Positions 8,103 to 15,460 of a DNA stretch of 25,147 nucleotides are shown piece by piece (the first letter of the stretch is position 1; each line of letters begins with the position of its first letter). A program made the position numbers and the translations under genes. The notes beneath the pieces were generated by a model. The model was not told the DNA's origin. It did no database searches and saw only the letters and a program-made list of their open reading frames with translations. The DNA is taken from positions 1-25,147 of the IMG/VR virus record IMGVR_UViG_3300025133_000557. The stretch is one strand, 5' to 3'. This DNA is from a virus.

Positions 8103-8356
8103 TACGTCCTCACTGCTGGGGGTGGGACAGTTTGCCCCGTGTTCAGTCCTAAGCTGCCTGTTACCGGACTCGAGTTGACCTTGGGGGCCTTCGAGAAGCC
8201 GGCTTTCTGAGAAGTCGTTTTCAGCCTACCGAGGCTGGGGGTCTTGGTCGACACGTTCATTAGGCCTACGTCAGGCTTCGGGACAGCCGGAGGAGCGGCT
8301 GACATAGCCAGCTTCTGGGTCTCAGCGAAGAATGACGAGAGCATCGTGTTCCACAT
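8102..8356 (-). CDS. Small hypothetical virion protein
   Basis: The protein has 84 residues from the ATG at 8354-8356. A longer frame from a GTG at 8410 exists but would run through the hairpin at 8373-8412, so the internal ATG is preferred. The N-terminus MWNTMLSSFFAETQKLAMSA is amphipathic and contains the Lys-Leu-Ala motif at K15. It resembles the N-termini of several neighbours, for example TFHSFVTELVKLSA in the gene at 24238-24945. The remainder is Pro/Ser/Thr/Lys-rich and probably unstructured. Its stop overlaps the next gene's start. The Shine-Dalgarno is weak. The function is unknown. Confidence 0.6.
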   Translation of the reverse strand: MWNTMLSSFFAETQKLAMSAAPPAVPKPDVGLMNVSTKTPSLGRLKTTSQKAGFSKAPKVNSSPVTGSLGLNTGQTVPPPAVRT

Positions 8357-8372
8357 GACCGGTCTTGTAGGG

Positions 8373-8412
8373 GGGTTGGGGGAGGCTCTCTTAGGGGGAG
8401 CCTCCCCCACCC
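8373..8412 (-). terminator. Strong hairpin after the 292-residue gene
   Basis: An inverted repeat has an uninterrupted 11-bp core, extended by a further GGG/CCC block across a single bulge. The arms are 8373-8388 and 8398-8412, with a nine-base loop. It begins eight bases beyond the TAG stop at 8420-8422. No clear U-tract follows, so it may attenuate transcription or protect the mRNA end rather than terminate fully. Confidence 0.65.
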
Positions 8413-8419
8413 AGGTTGG

Positions 8420-9298
8420 CTAGATGTACCCGTGCTCTTCCAGGAGCTCGTACGCCATCTCGTCGATGGGGTCACCCTCGTAGAGGGGGTACTCGTACCC
8501 GGCTTCCGCGTGCTTGATGAAGTCGTTGGCCCGGACCTCCGCGAGGGTCCAGTAGGCGCCAGCGGTCTTCTTCGATCCCGCGTGGTAGGCACCGGCGGCG
8601 AGGCCACCAGCAGCCAGGGCACCAGCCGCACCCGGACCGTACTTGGCCAGACGGGGGTTCGCCTTCGCGAACTCACCGAGACGGAACTTGCCTCGCGCCA
8701 TCGAGCCACGCATCTTGTCGCCACGGGTCAGCTTGTCGACCTTCGAGCTCAGGTTGGCACGCATGTCGCCCTTGCCAACGCCGCTGCGCCGGAAGGAGCT
8801 GCGACGGCCAGTGGCACCGCGCGCCCTCGCACTGGAGACCGTCTCCCCTAGGGCCTCGAGCTGCTTCTTCTTCATGGCCGCGTTCCGACCCGCAGCACCA
8901 CGGCCCTGCTTCAGGCCCTTGGCGCCCGGAGCGTTGGACTCGGTCTTCCAGCGAGAACGGGCGAGCTTGTCCATCTCGGAGTCCATGGAGTGCGCCATGA
9001 CCTGACCGAGGAACTCGGCCTCCTTGAACTGCACGAAGGCCGTCTTCTCGGCATCGTCCAGGTAGTTGTAGTGCTCGACGTCGTCGTGGTCCCAGTTCGG
9101 GGGGAGGTCGTCGCCCTCGTCCTCGTCCATGTAGTAGTCGGCGAGGGCGTCGATCTCTTCGTCGTCGAGGGCTTCGGCGTCGATTCCGTCTTCGGCAGCA
9201 GCTGCCTTGAACAGGTGCCAGATCTCGGACTCGTCACCAGCGGCGGCGGTCTTCTCGGTGCCGTAGTAGTCGGCAAGCCAGGAGTTCACATCGGACAT
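8420..9298 (-). CDS. Acidic/basic bipartite virion protein, abundant-protein codon usage
   Basis: The protein has 292 residues. The ATG at 9296-9298 has a GGAGAG Shine-Dalgarno. Residues 1-90 are very acidic (many Asp/Glu around 35-80), the centre (about 110-215) is strongly basic with Arg/Lys/Gly, a short Gly/Ala zipper lies at about 224-242, and the acidic C-terminus ends EMAYELLEEHGYI. Lys-x-Ala elements occur at TEKTAAAG (K16), AEKTAFV, DKLA and KKTAG. Codons are almost entirely G/C-ending, like the capsid gene, and a strong hairpin follows. High expression just downstream of the prohead protease suggests an abundant internal or scaffold-like head protein. No named family is recognised. 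Confidence 0.75.
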   Translation of the reverse strand: MSDVNSWLADYYGTEKTAAAGDESEIWHLFKAAAAEDGIDAEALDDEEIDALADYYMDEDEGDDLPPNWDHDDVEHYNYLDDAEKTAFVQFKEAEFLGQVMAHSMDSEMDKLARSRWKTESNAPGAKGLKQGRGAAGRNAAMKKKQLEALGETVSSARARGATGRRSSFRRSGVGKGDMRANLSSKVDKLTRGDKMRGSMARGKFRLGEFAKANPRLAKYGPGAAGALAAGGLAAGAYHAGSKKTAGAYWTLAEVRANDFIKHAEAGYEYPLYEGDPIDEMAYELLEEHGYI

Positions 9299-9363
9299 GT
9301 CAGTCTCTCCAGAGAGTGGGTGGGGGGGTGTCTGGTCCCAGCGTCTTCGAGGTTGTGTTACCT

Positions 9364-11259
9364 CTACACTAGTACTTGGATCGCTGCCCTCACTTCAGAG
9401 GGATCGGCGACGGGATGCATGGAATCGTTGCTAAACGACCCTGGGCCATCTTGCCCAGTAGTGTCAGCGTTGATCAACCCTCTTCTTGCCTCCGCCGAGA
9501 TGTAGGCCGTTTTGAGGTAGACGTAAGGTGCTACCTGGGCCAACACCTCGAGGGGCGAGGCGGTGTGGGAGGACGATTGCTTAATTCCTGCCTGGGAGTC
9601 AAGCGTGTCCTGTCTATAGAGCGCCTTTCGGAGCTCTGGACTGTCGAGGGATTCTTGAATGTGGGGGAGTGCGAGCTCTACCCCTTCCCGGTACGCAGCG
9701 TAGCCAGAAGCCAACTTGTCTAGCAGCGGACTGGATCTCGGAGTCCAGGATCTCTTCTGTCGAGGAGGGGCCTGGAAGATCATGGTGATCCGCCGCTTCA
9801 TGACTGGCGGGGCCATCGATCTGGATTCTACATGCCCCAACAAGGACCGGACCAGATCCATGATCCTACTCTGTGGCATCCCTAGATCTAGCGGCTCTTC
9901 CCGGCAACTGCACGACTGATCGAACACTGTGCCTTCTCGCCGGAAGTGATCTGCCTGACGGCCCATGCCTGCGTGCCGAAGCGCTACGTCCTGGAACTCG
10001 TGAGGCTTCAGGATGATCCCTGCCCTCGAGGGGGCAGCCAAGGCGTCACTCAAAGAGCGGGAACGCGAGAGTCTCCGTAGAGATCTGTCCGGTAGGTCGG
10101 GCTCGTGGTCCTCGAGCCGCTTCATCACCTTGTCCGGTCCGCCGGGAAGACGCTTGATCATCTCACTGAACTTGATCGCAGCCCTCTTGTTTCGCAACTG
10201 TTCAGTTGCGGCTACAGCAGCGTCACGGAAATTGTCTCGAGCTGCAGCTTCCTTAGCCAGATCCATAACAGAGATACGTGCCAGGGGAGGCAAGAGGTTC
10301 AGCACCTCCGGCTGCTCCCTCACGAATTCGCGTACCTTGCTCTGTACTTCTGGGCGATCCCTCTTGGAAAGGAGCTCCTCCGGCATCCTGTTCAGGATCT
10401 CCGATGCCCGCTTTTCCCCGTAGAAGAGCTCACCGCGTTCTGCAGAAGGCATCGCGATGCCTCCAGGAGAGAACACCCAGGATCGCGTCTGATTGTGCGC
10501 CAGCTTGGCCATGACCATGGCAGTTCGATCAGCTCCGATGATCACGAAACTGTCGTCGAAGAAGTTGGGGTAGTCGTTGTGAACGGCGCAGACAGACCCG
10601 TCGTCCAGGACCTTGTTCATCCCGAAGCGAGGATCTTTGTTGTTGACGTGCTTGCAGTAGCTCGCCTTGGTCTTCGCCAAGTTCCCACACTGCGTGCATC
10701 GATCGTACGGAACTCGACAGCCCATCGAGGTAGGCGGAAAGATCCCCTCCAGAATCTTCCGAACTAGGGGCATGGCCCCCTGCCGCTCACACAGGTCGTG
10801 GTTCAGGTCGAAGATCGTCTCGACCCGGTGCATCCTGGGATTCCAGGAAGCCAGGATGATCCTCCCCAGTGTCTTGCTGGGATCCTTGTTCTGATGATGC
10901 TGGAAGATGTGAGCGTTGTAGAAGGTCGGGTACCCGAACCGGATACCTCTCGCAGCTGACGCCCTGCCCTCGACATCCCACGGAGAGATGGAGGCCATCT
11001 TCTCGTGGCCGTTCAGCAAGCCGGCTTCAGGGAACGTGTCCCCGTTGACGTTGCTGCCGTAGTACTCGAAGGACCCTAGAGCGTTGTTCAGGACGTAGGT
11101 GTGTCCTTGTTCCGGCTCCATCCGCTCGATGAACCCCTTCACCTCATCCGACAAGGTGTCCGCCCCAGCCATCTTGGCCAAGGGGTACCTTTCCGGGATC
11201 AAGTGGGTGAAGGCGCTACCGCTCTCCGACCCCTCGAAGTGGAGGAGCTTCTCCATCAT
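9364..11259 (-). CDS. Prohead maturation protease (HK97/U35-like) with Cys-rich insertion and long tail
   Basis: This is a serine protease that would process head proteins inside the prohead. The N-terminal ~250 of 631 residues match the HK97 prohead-protease plan. There is a VNGDTFPEAG turn (residues 71-80), a catalytic-histidine segment FYNAHIFQHH with candidate H117, strands carrying LGRIILASWN and VETIFDLNHD, and the serine motif TSMG with candidate S178. Directly after the serine comes a Cys/His cluster (C188-x2-C191, C202-x-H204, C224, H227) that could bind zinc, then an ADRTA element at 243-247. Classical enzymes are about 200 residues, so the C-terminal ~380 residues are extra. They are helical, basic in the middle, and could act as a fused scaffold. 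Lys-x-Ala motifs occur at K29, MAKLA and DKLAS. Two adjacent ATGs leave the start ambiguous by one codon. Confidence 0.82.
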   Translation of the reverse strand: MMEKLLHFEGSESGSAFTHLIPERYPLAKMAGADTLSDEVKGFIERMEPEQGHTYVLNNALGSFEYYGSNVNGDTFPEAGLLNGHEKMASISPWDVEGRASAARGIRFGYPTFYNAHIFQHHQNKDPSKTLGRIILASWNPRMHRVETIFDLNHDLCERQGAMPLVRKILEGIFPPTSMGCRVPYDRCTQCGNLAKTKASYCKHVNNKDPRFGMNKVLDDGSVCAVHNDYPNFFDDSFVIIGADRTAMVMAKLAHNQTRSWVFSPGGIAMPSAERGELFYGEKRASEILNRMPEELLSKRDRPEVQSKVREFVREQPEVLNLLPPLARISVMDLAKEAAARDNFRDAAVAATEQLRNKRAAIKFSEMIKRLPGGPDKVMKRLEDHEPDLPDRSLRRLSRSRSLSDALAAPSRAGIILKPHEFQDVALRHAGMGRQADHFRREGTVFDQSCSCREEPLDLGMPQSRIMDLVRSLLGHVESRSMAPPVMKRRITMIFQAPPRQKRSWTPRSSPLLDKLASGYAAYREGVELALPHIQESLDSPELRKALYRQDTLDSQAGIKQSSSHTASPLEVLAQVAPYVYLKTAYISAEARRGLINADTTGQDGPGSFSNDSMHPVADPSEVRAAIQVLV

Positions 11260-11266
11260 CGGCTAG

Positions 11267-11794
11267 CTACCACCTCTCTCGAAGCTCTTCACGCTCTCGG
11301 AGAACTCGAGCGAGCCGAAGCTGTGCTGAGGCAGACTTGTCGAAGATGTCGGGGGAGCCGAACCCCTTTCCAAAGCCTGCTGCGAACACGCCCGGAATGG
11401 CTTGCGCCGGGTTCCGGTACTTGTCCTCGATCTCCACCAGCTGCTTGACCTGGCTCGGGTCGATCAGCTCGTCGTAGTCCACGACCTTCCGGACGAACGT
11501 GCCGGCCACCATGGGATCAGCCGCCATGGAGGGAGAGAAGTTGTGCAGAGTACGGAACGCTCGCTGAGCAGGGACGGTGTCCTTGATCTTGTTCTCCCCC
11601 AGCATGTTCCGATAGTGCTTGCCCTTGTTGACCTGCGACATGCCCTTGTGGATCTTGCGCTCCAACACGGTGGCCATCGCCGAACCTAGGGCCAGTGCGC
11701 CTACCGAGCCTGCTCCGGCCAAGAGACCCTTCAGGGCTCCCGCACCTAGCTGCTCTACCCCTGCCAGCTTGCGGATTTCAGACATCTTGCGCAT
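11267..11794 (-). CDS. Small virion protein with N-terminal Gly/Ala hydrophobic segment
   Basis: The protein has 175 residues. The ATG overlaps the preceding TAA (TAATG, 11792-11796). The N-terminus MRKMSEIRKLAG carries Lys-Leu-Ala at K9. Residues 17-42 form a Gly/Ala/Leu-rich hydrophobic stretch compatible with one membrane segment. The middle contains a distinctive block, LHNFSPSMAADPMVAGTFVR (83-102), which looks like a conserved core. The C-terminus is a charged helix. It sits immediately upstream of the prohead protease. I do not recognise a named family. Confidence 0.75.
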   Translation of the reverse strand: MRKMSEIRKLAGVEQLGAGALKGLLAGAGSVGALALGSAMATVLERKIHKGMSQVNKGKHYRNMLGENKIKDTVPAQRAFRTLHNFSPSMAADPMVAGTFVRKVVDYDELIDPSQVKQLVEIEDKYRNPAQAIPGVFAAGFGKGFGSPDIFDKSASAQLRLARVLREREELRERW

Positions 11795-12033
11795 TAGTAG
11801 ATTCCTGTTGTTGATGGGCCGTGTAGAGGATTGGGCCGTTTGTGTCGAGGAAGGGCCTGCCGACCCTGAGTGATCGCAGCAATCCGAGGATTGATCGCCT
11901 GGTAGTTCTTCTTCAAGGCCTTGCCGCCCAGGTACGCGGCACCGCCCCCAACCATCACATGTAGCGGGTGGTTGACTGCCCAGCGAAGAGCAGATGCCTC
12001 CTTGATGAAGGCGGACCAGGAAGCTGGACTCAC
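11794..12033 (-). CDS. 79-residue virion-operon protein
   Basis: The GTG start (12031-12033) overlaps the TGA of the upstream gene (GTGA), and the stop overlaps the next ATG (TAATG), so the gene is locked into a coupled operon. The N-terminus MSPASWSAFIKEASALR has the Lys-x-Ala motif at K11 and resembles other N-termini in the cluster. Residues 22-40 (LHVMVGGGAAYLGGKALKK) form a short Gly-rich hydrophobic segment. The C-terminus is basic. The function is unknown. Confidence 0.72.
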   Translation of the reverse strand: MSPASWSAFIKEASALRWAVNHPLHVMVGGGAAYLGGKALKKNYQAINPRIAAITQGRQALPRHKRPNPLHGPSTTGIY

Positions 12034-12920
12034 CGAACGTGGTCCCTCAGGAAGCCGTTGATCTTCTTCTTCTCTTCGTCAGCCAGCTTCTTCGCCACCC
12101 GGATCTCCGCCACCTTGATCTGCGAGTGTCGGAAGGCCCCGAACGCCGTAGAGATGGGGTTGGTGTCCTTGACGTCCAGGTGCGACAGCTTCTGCATGAC
12201 GGCAGGCCGGAAGCTGGGACTGGCCATACCTACCCGGTGATGAGCTAGGGACACCGCCTCCGCAGCCTCCTTGACTCCCGCCTCGCTGCTGTCTACGTGC
12301 AAGCAGACTACTGCGAGAGCTTCTGTGGGCTGCCCTTCCTTGAGTGCCTCCGCCATCTTGTCGACCATGGTGGCGTGAGCTCGTCGAGCCAAGGACAGCT
12401 CTCGAGTCTCGTCAGCAGCCAGCTTGTTGATCGCAGCACTGATCTTGGTGCGAGCATCGAGCAACCTGTTCAGCGGGAACGCTTCCGAAGTAGGCGGACC
12501 TACAGGACGCACTGCTGCAGCAGCCTTCTCCATCACAGCTACACCGGCGGACTTGATGTATCGAGTGGGCGTCTCGGAGTACGCTAGGGATGCCAGCTTC
12601 GTGGGAGCAGGACCTGAGAAGCCGCCTGCCACTACCGTCGGATCGGCGACGTCGAAGTCGGGAACCCGGAAGTCCCCGGACGCCTGCTTGAACATGGCGT
12701 TGAACGTCGCCTGGTTGGCGTACTCGCACGCTCGCCGGAGCTGCTCCTGGTTCATGTCGGCCGAAGCACGCTTCGTCAGGGAGGCGTTCAGCGGCACCCC
12801 TCTCTCGAGGTAGTCCGCAGCCGCCTGCTTGCCCATGAGCTCTAGACGTTCCTTGGAGACGCCCTTGACGCTAGAAGAGCCCTGGAGCAGTGCTGCGAAA
12901 GGTCCGAAGTCGTTCATCAT
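12030..12920 (-). CDS. 296-residue Lys-x-Ala-rich virion protein
   Basis: This is the first gene of the left head operon. Two ATGs in tandem begin at 12920 and 12917; GGAG lies too close to the first, so 12917 may be used. The protein is mostly helical, with no membrane segment. It contains about eleven Lys-x-Ala elements (GKQAA, TKRAS, FKQAS, TKLAS, IKSAG, NKLAA, DKMAE, VKEAA and others), one of the highest densities in the window. The C-terminus is a charged helix ending DEEKKKINGFLRDHVR. It follows the terminase gene in transcriptional order, where a portal gene is often found, but it is too short for a portal and shows no portal features. Confidence 0.75.
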   Translation of the reverse strand: MMNDFGPFAALLQGSSSVKGVSKERLELMGKQAAADYLERGVPLNASLTKRASADMNQEQLRRACEYANQATFNAMFKQASGDFRVPDFDVADPTVVAGGFSGPAPTKLASLAYSETPTRYIKSAGVAVMEKAAAAVRPVGPPTSEAFPLNRLLDARTKISAAINKLAADETRELSLARRAHATMVDKMAEALKEGQPTEALAVVCLHVDSSEAGVKEAAEAVSLAHHRVGMASPSFRPAVMQKLSHLDVKDTNPISTAFGAFRHSQIKVAEIRVAKKLADEEKKKINGFLRDHVR

Positions 12921-12951
12921 GTCTCCGCAGGAACCGAAAGGCTGCCTTCGC

Positions 12952-12963
12952 TATGATCCGAGG
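12952..12963 (+). promoter_or_regulatory. Candidate -10 element for leaderless HTH gene
   Basis: TATGAT (12952-12957) is followed by exactly six bases and then the ATG at 12964, so transcription would start at or next to the initiation codon. No good -35 is visible. The same six-base spacing is seen at both promoters of the 15400-15460 region. Confidence 0.5.
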
Positions 12964-13659
12964 ATGCAGACACCTCTGATCGACAAGCGCACGGCAGCCG
13001 AAACTCTAGGCAGAGGATGCCGCAGTGTTGAGCTCTATGCCAAGCGAGGAATGCTAGCAAGGGTTCGTCGAGGGCATCGAGTCTACTTTCTGCGTGACGA
13101 AGTGGAGGGCCTGCGAGAAGAGCTCGACCAGGGCAGTCCCTCCGCCTCGAACACCGAGATACTACTCCGTCTGAAGCGCTTGGAGGCGAATGTCGAGTTT
13201 CTCCTCATGCTGCAAGACGCGAAACGTAGCTCTCTCCTAACTGAACAAGAGCTACTAGAGCTACTGCCAAACGCTCAAGCAGGGCTAAAGAAGGAGCACT
13301 GGTCTGTCGAGGACCTGCTCAAGTGGTACCAGATCTACACTCGCCTGACCGACGAGGATCTGTACGTCCTGCACAGAGAGCTCGTGAAACGAGGCAGAAG
13401 GGGCAGCCATGCCTGGCTGATCCCCTACAAGCTGTGCGTGACGCAGGTGGCGTATATACGCAAGCATCCTCGGTTCGGTTCCATGTTGGATCTCCAGCGA
13501 GCTCACGCTCTGCTACTGAAGGCCCGGAACATCATGCGAGATCGAATCCTGCTGGAGTTCGGAGATGAGCTACTGGATGTAGCGGATGCCTACGAGAAGA
13601 AGTTCGGAGCTCGTCCTCGTCTACGGGACGAGCTCATGGCTTCAATTCTTGCGGGCTGA
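12964..13659 (+). CDS. Winged-HTH DNA-binding protein (candidate small terminase or regulator)
   Basis: The open frame reaches further upstream into the divergent gene, but the ATG at 12964, six bases after a TATGAT box, gives a sensible 231-residue protein. Residues 1-55 resemble a MerR/excisionase/Nu1-type winged helix: LIDKRTAAETLG (helix), SVELYAKRGMLARVRRGHRV (recognition helix and wing), YFLRDEVEGL (helix). A helical linker or coiled coil follows (about 60-90). A C-terminal all-helical domain of about 130 residues comes after it. It stands alone on the plus strand and its 3' end overlaps the terminase 3' end by 18 bases. A Nu1-like domain beside a GpA-like terminase suggests the small subunit, but a transcriptional regulator is equally possible. 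Confidence 0.7.
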   Translation: MQTPLIDKRTAAETLGRGCRSVELYAKRGMLARVRRGHRVYFLRDEVEGLREELDQGSPSASNTEILLRLKRLEANVEFLLMLQDAKRSSLLTEQELLELLPNAQAGLKKEHWSVEDLLKWYQIYTRLTDEDLYVLHRELVKRGRRGSHAWLIPYKLCVTQVAYIRKHPRFGSMLDLQRAHALLLKARNIMRDRILLEFGDELLDVADAYEKKFGARPRLRDELMASILAG

Positions 13660-15399
13660 CGCCTGCGACCCGCGCTGTGGAGCGATGACATCGGGACGGG
13701 GGCGGTCGATCATCGAGGCGAGGAAGCAGTACAGGATCGAGTGGAACGTGTCGTCCGTGGATCCTGGGGAGCGCTTGTACTCGTTGACCCGACGATGCTC
13801 GTTGTACTCGCTGAAGATGTTCAGCATGTCCCTGGCGTAGGGGTCCTCGAACTCCTCCCACTTGGGAAAGCGGAACACGTTGGCTCGCTTGATCGCGTTG
13901 AAAATGTCGGACATCACCTCAGATCTATGAACTAGCCATCGACGTAGCCTGTCGTCCCAGGCCACCTTCTTCCTCGGTGCCAAGTACTGGTACTTGTGCA
14001 CTCGAACGGCTCCAAAGGCGCGGATCAGCTCGTCGTTCTGGTAGAACCCTCCGCCGTAGTCGACTCCGATCAGGCGAATACCCCAAGACCTAACCAAGCC
14101 CTTGATCAAGGCCAGCTGCTCCTGCGGCTCTGACTCCACCCCTGTGAAGCGGTGGACGTAGAAGATCGTGAAGAACTTCCCGATGTACGTCCCCAGCGAG
14201 ATGACGGTATGACTCTGTTCTCCAGTGCCCCAGTCGATTCCAGCGTAAATCGGGTTCCTTCCGAGAAGGACCTTGAACTGCTTCATCCACTCGTTGTCGA
14301 ACATGCGGATGGTCTCGTCGCAGTTCTGAATGATGTCTGCTCGCACCAGTGGCCGAGTGCCCGAGTCGTAGGAGAGTCCGAGGACCTCGTTGTAGAAGCG
14401 GGGTCTCGAGTAGTGCTCGTATTTGTCCAGGATCTCGTCCCACGGGATCCAGGGGACCATGAGCTGCGGGATTCGGTAGCCCTCGAAGGGCTCCTCGTGC
14501 GCCTTGGGCTTCCCCGTAGCCGCCCATTTCGCCTCAGGGTGCCTGGGGGAGATCTCCCCGCCACAACTCTCGCAGATGAGCCCCTTCTTCCCGAGGTTCT
14601 TCTCCCCGAGGATGTTCCAGTAAGCGGCTCGACTGCCTGCAGTGGGGGTGCCGTGCCTGTAGCAGGGGACCACCCACTCATTCTGCGTAGACCTCTCCGT
14701 CCAGTAGTACTCGATCGCGTTGTCGAGAGACTTGGGCGTGCCTGAGAAGCGGTAGATCTTGTACGGGGAGTGTGAAGCGCACTCGAGGATGACCGGGATG
14801 TGGTCGATGTAGATGTCCTGGATCTCGTCCAGCATGATCATGTCAGCCGGGATACCTCGAGTACGGTCAGCGTTGTGGAACGCGTACCGCAGAGTGATCT
14901 GGCTGCGGTTCATGAACTTCTTGAGGGCCACCGAGTCTGCTAGACGCTGATCGAGCCAGGCTAGAAGCTCCGTGCTGGTCTCAGTGGGCTCCTTGAGCCT
15001 GTCTCTACTGAACGTGTACGTCTGATCCCGTGAGGGGGAGACGAACAGGGTCTGGAAGCCGGCCAGGATGCAGCAGTACGCCAGGATGATGTTGCCGAGC
15101 GACGTGCTCTTCTCGACCTGCCGGCCGCACTTCAGCAGAACTCGCTTGCTGGGAGTGTCGTAGATCCTTCTGAGGTACCCACGCTCCGCAAAAGAGAACT
15201 TCTCCATGCGGGGAGGCTGCCCCTCATCCACTACTCGCACGTAGATGCCGAACCTGACGAAGGTACTGGGCTTGACTTTCAGGAGAGCTCGACGATCTCC
15301 AGCCAAAGCGTCCCGAAAGTAGTCCCGTTGCGAGTCCTCAAAGTACTCATTCGGAGCCCTCAGCAGGTTGGGCATTCCGATGTTCTGGATCAATTCCAT
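13642..15399 (-). CDS. Terminase large subunit (GpA-like)
   Basis: This is the DNA-packaging motor ATPase and headful/cos nuclease. The 585 residues show every expected element. The Walker A is deviant-type CGRQVEKST (G92 to S98, K97), and the Walker B is ADMIMLDEIQD (D191, E192). A coupling motif SGTPKS lies at 219-224. A zinc-binding-like cluster (C246-x2-H249 with C276-x2-C279) sits between ATPase and nuclease, as in GpA-type terminases. The RNase H-fold nuclease has D389 (GIDWGTG), D447 (GVDYGGG) and D549/D550 (STDD). The start ATG lies six bases downstream of a candidate -10 and has no Shine-Dalgarno, so the mRNA may be leaderless. It converges with the HTH gene. No frameshift or missing catalytic residue is seen. 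Confidence 0.95.
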   Translation of the reverse strand: MELIQNIGMPNLLRAPNEYFEDSQRDYFRDALAGDRRALLKVKPSTFVRFGIYVRVVDEGQPPRMEKFSFAERGYLRRIYDTPSKRVLLKCGRQVEKSTSLGNIILAYCCILAGFQTLFVSPSRDQTYTFSRDRLKEPTETSTELLAWLDQRLADSVALKKFMNRSQITLRYAFHNADRTRGIPADMIMLDEIQDIYIDHIPVILECASHSPYKIYRFSGTPKSLDNAIEYYWTERSTQNEWVVPCYRHGTPTAGSRAAYWNILGEKNLGKKGLICESCGGEISPRHPEAKWAATGKPKAHEEPFEGYRIPQLMVPWIPWDEILDKYEHYSRPRFYNEVLGLSYDSGTRPLVRADIIQNCDETIRMFDNEWMKQFKVLLGRNPIYAGIDWGTGEQSHTVISLGTYIGKFFTIFYVHRFTGVESEPQEQLALIKGLVRSWGIRLIGVDYGGGFYQNDELIRAFGAVRVHKYQYLAPRKKVAWDDRLRRWLVHRSEVMSDIFNAIKRANVFRFPKWEEFEDPYARDMLNIFSEYNEHRRVNEYKRSPGSTDDTFHSILYCFLASMIDRPRPDVIAPQRGSQASARKN

Positions 15400-15405
15400 C
15401 TAACG

Positions 15406-15434
15406 ATCGTGCCCCCGGTTGTACTGACAGTCAA
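15406..15434 (-). promoter_or_regulatory. Candidate promoter of the terminase gene
   Basis: On the minus strand TTGACT (15429-15434), 17 bases, then CACGAT (15406-15411), then six bases to the ATG at 15399. The -35 is good and the -10 is weak. The predicted transcript would be leaderless, in line with the missing Shine-Dalgarno. Confidence 0.5.
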
Positions 15435-15454
15435 GGCAAGTAAGGCGGTATAAG
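15424..15454 (+). promoter_or_regulatory. Candidate promoter of the plus-strand trio
   Basis: CTGACA (15424-15429), 19 bases, then TATAAG (15449-15454), then six bases to the GTG at 15461. Its -35 overlaps by one base the -35 of the opposing terminase promoter, forming a small palindrome (CTGACAGTCAA), so one protein could control both directions. Confidence 0.55.
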
Positions 15455-15460
15455 GGCCAT

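Noticed and set aside
7212-8210. A 332-codon plus-strand open frame
   Set aside because: It is an antisense shadow of the 502-residue gene, which has a ribosome site, coupled start and sensible composition.
8357-8410. The GTG-initiated extension of the 84-residue gene
   Set aside because: It translates the hairpin into a Pro-rich peptide. The internal ATG after the hairpin is more plausible, though its ribosome site is weak.
12030-12920. Portal protein at the position following the terminase
   Set aside because: At 296 residues, Ala/Lys-rich and helical, it is shorter than usual portals and lacks their strand-rich wing pattern.
12829-12963. The upstream extension of the HTH gene
   Set aside because: It would overlap the divergent 296-residue gene and has no ribosome site. 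The ATG at 12964 follows a -10 box and starts a complete winged-HTH domain.
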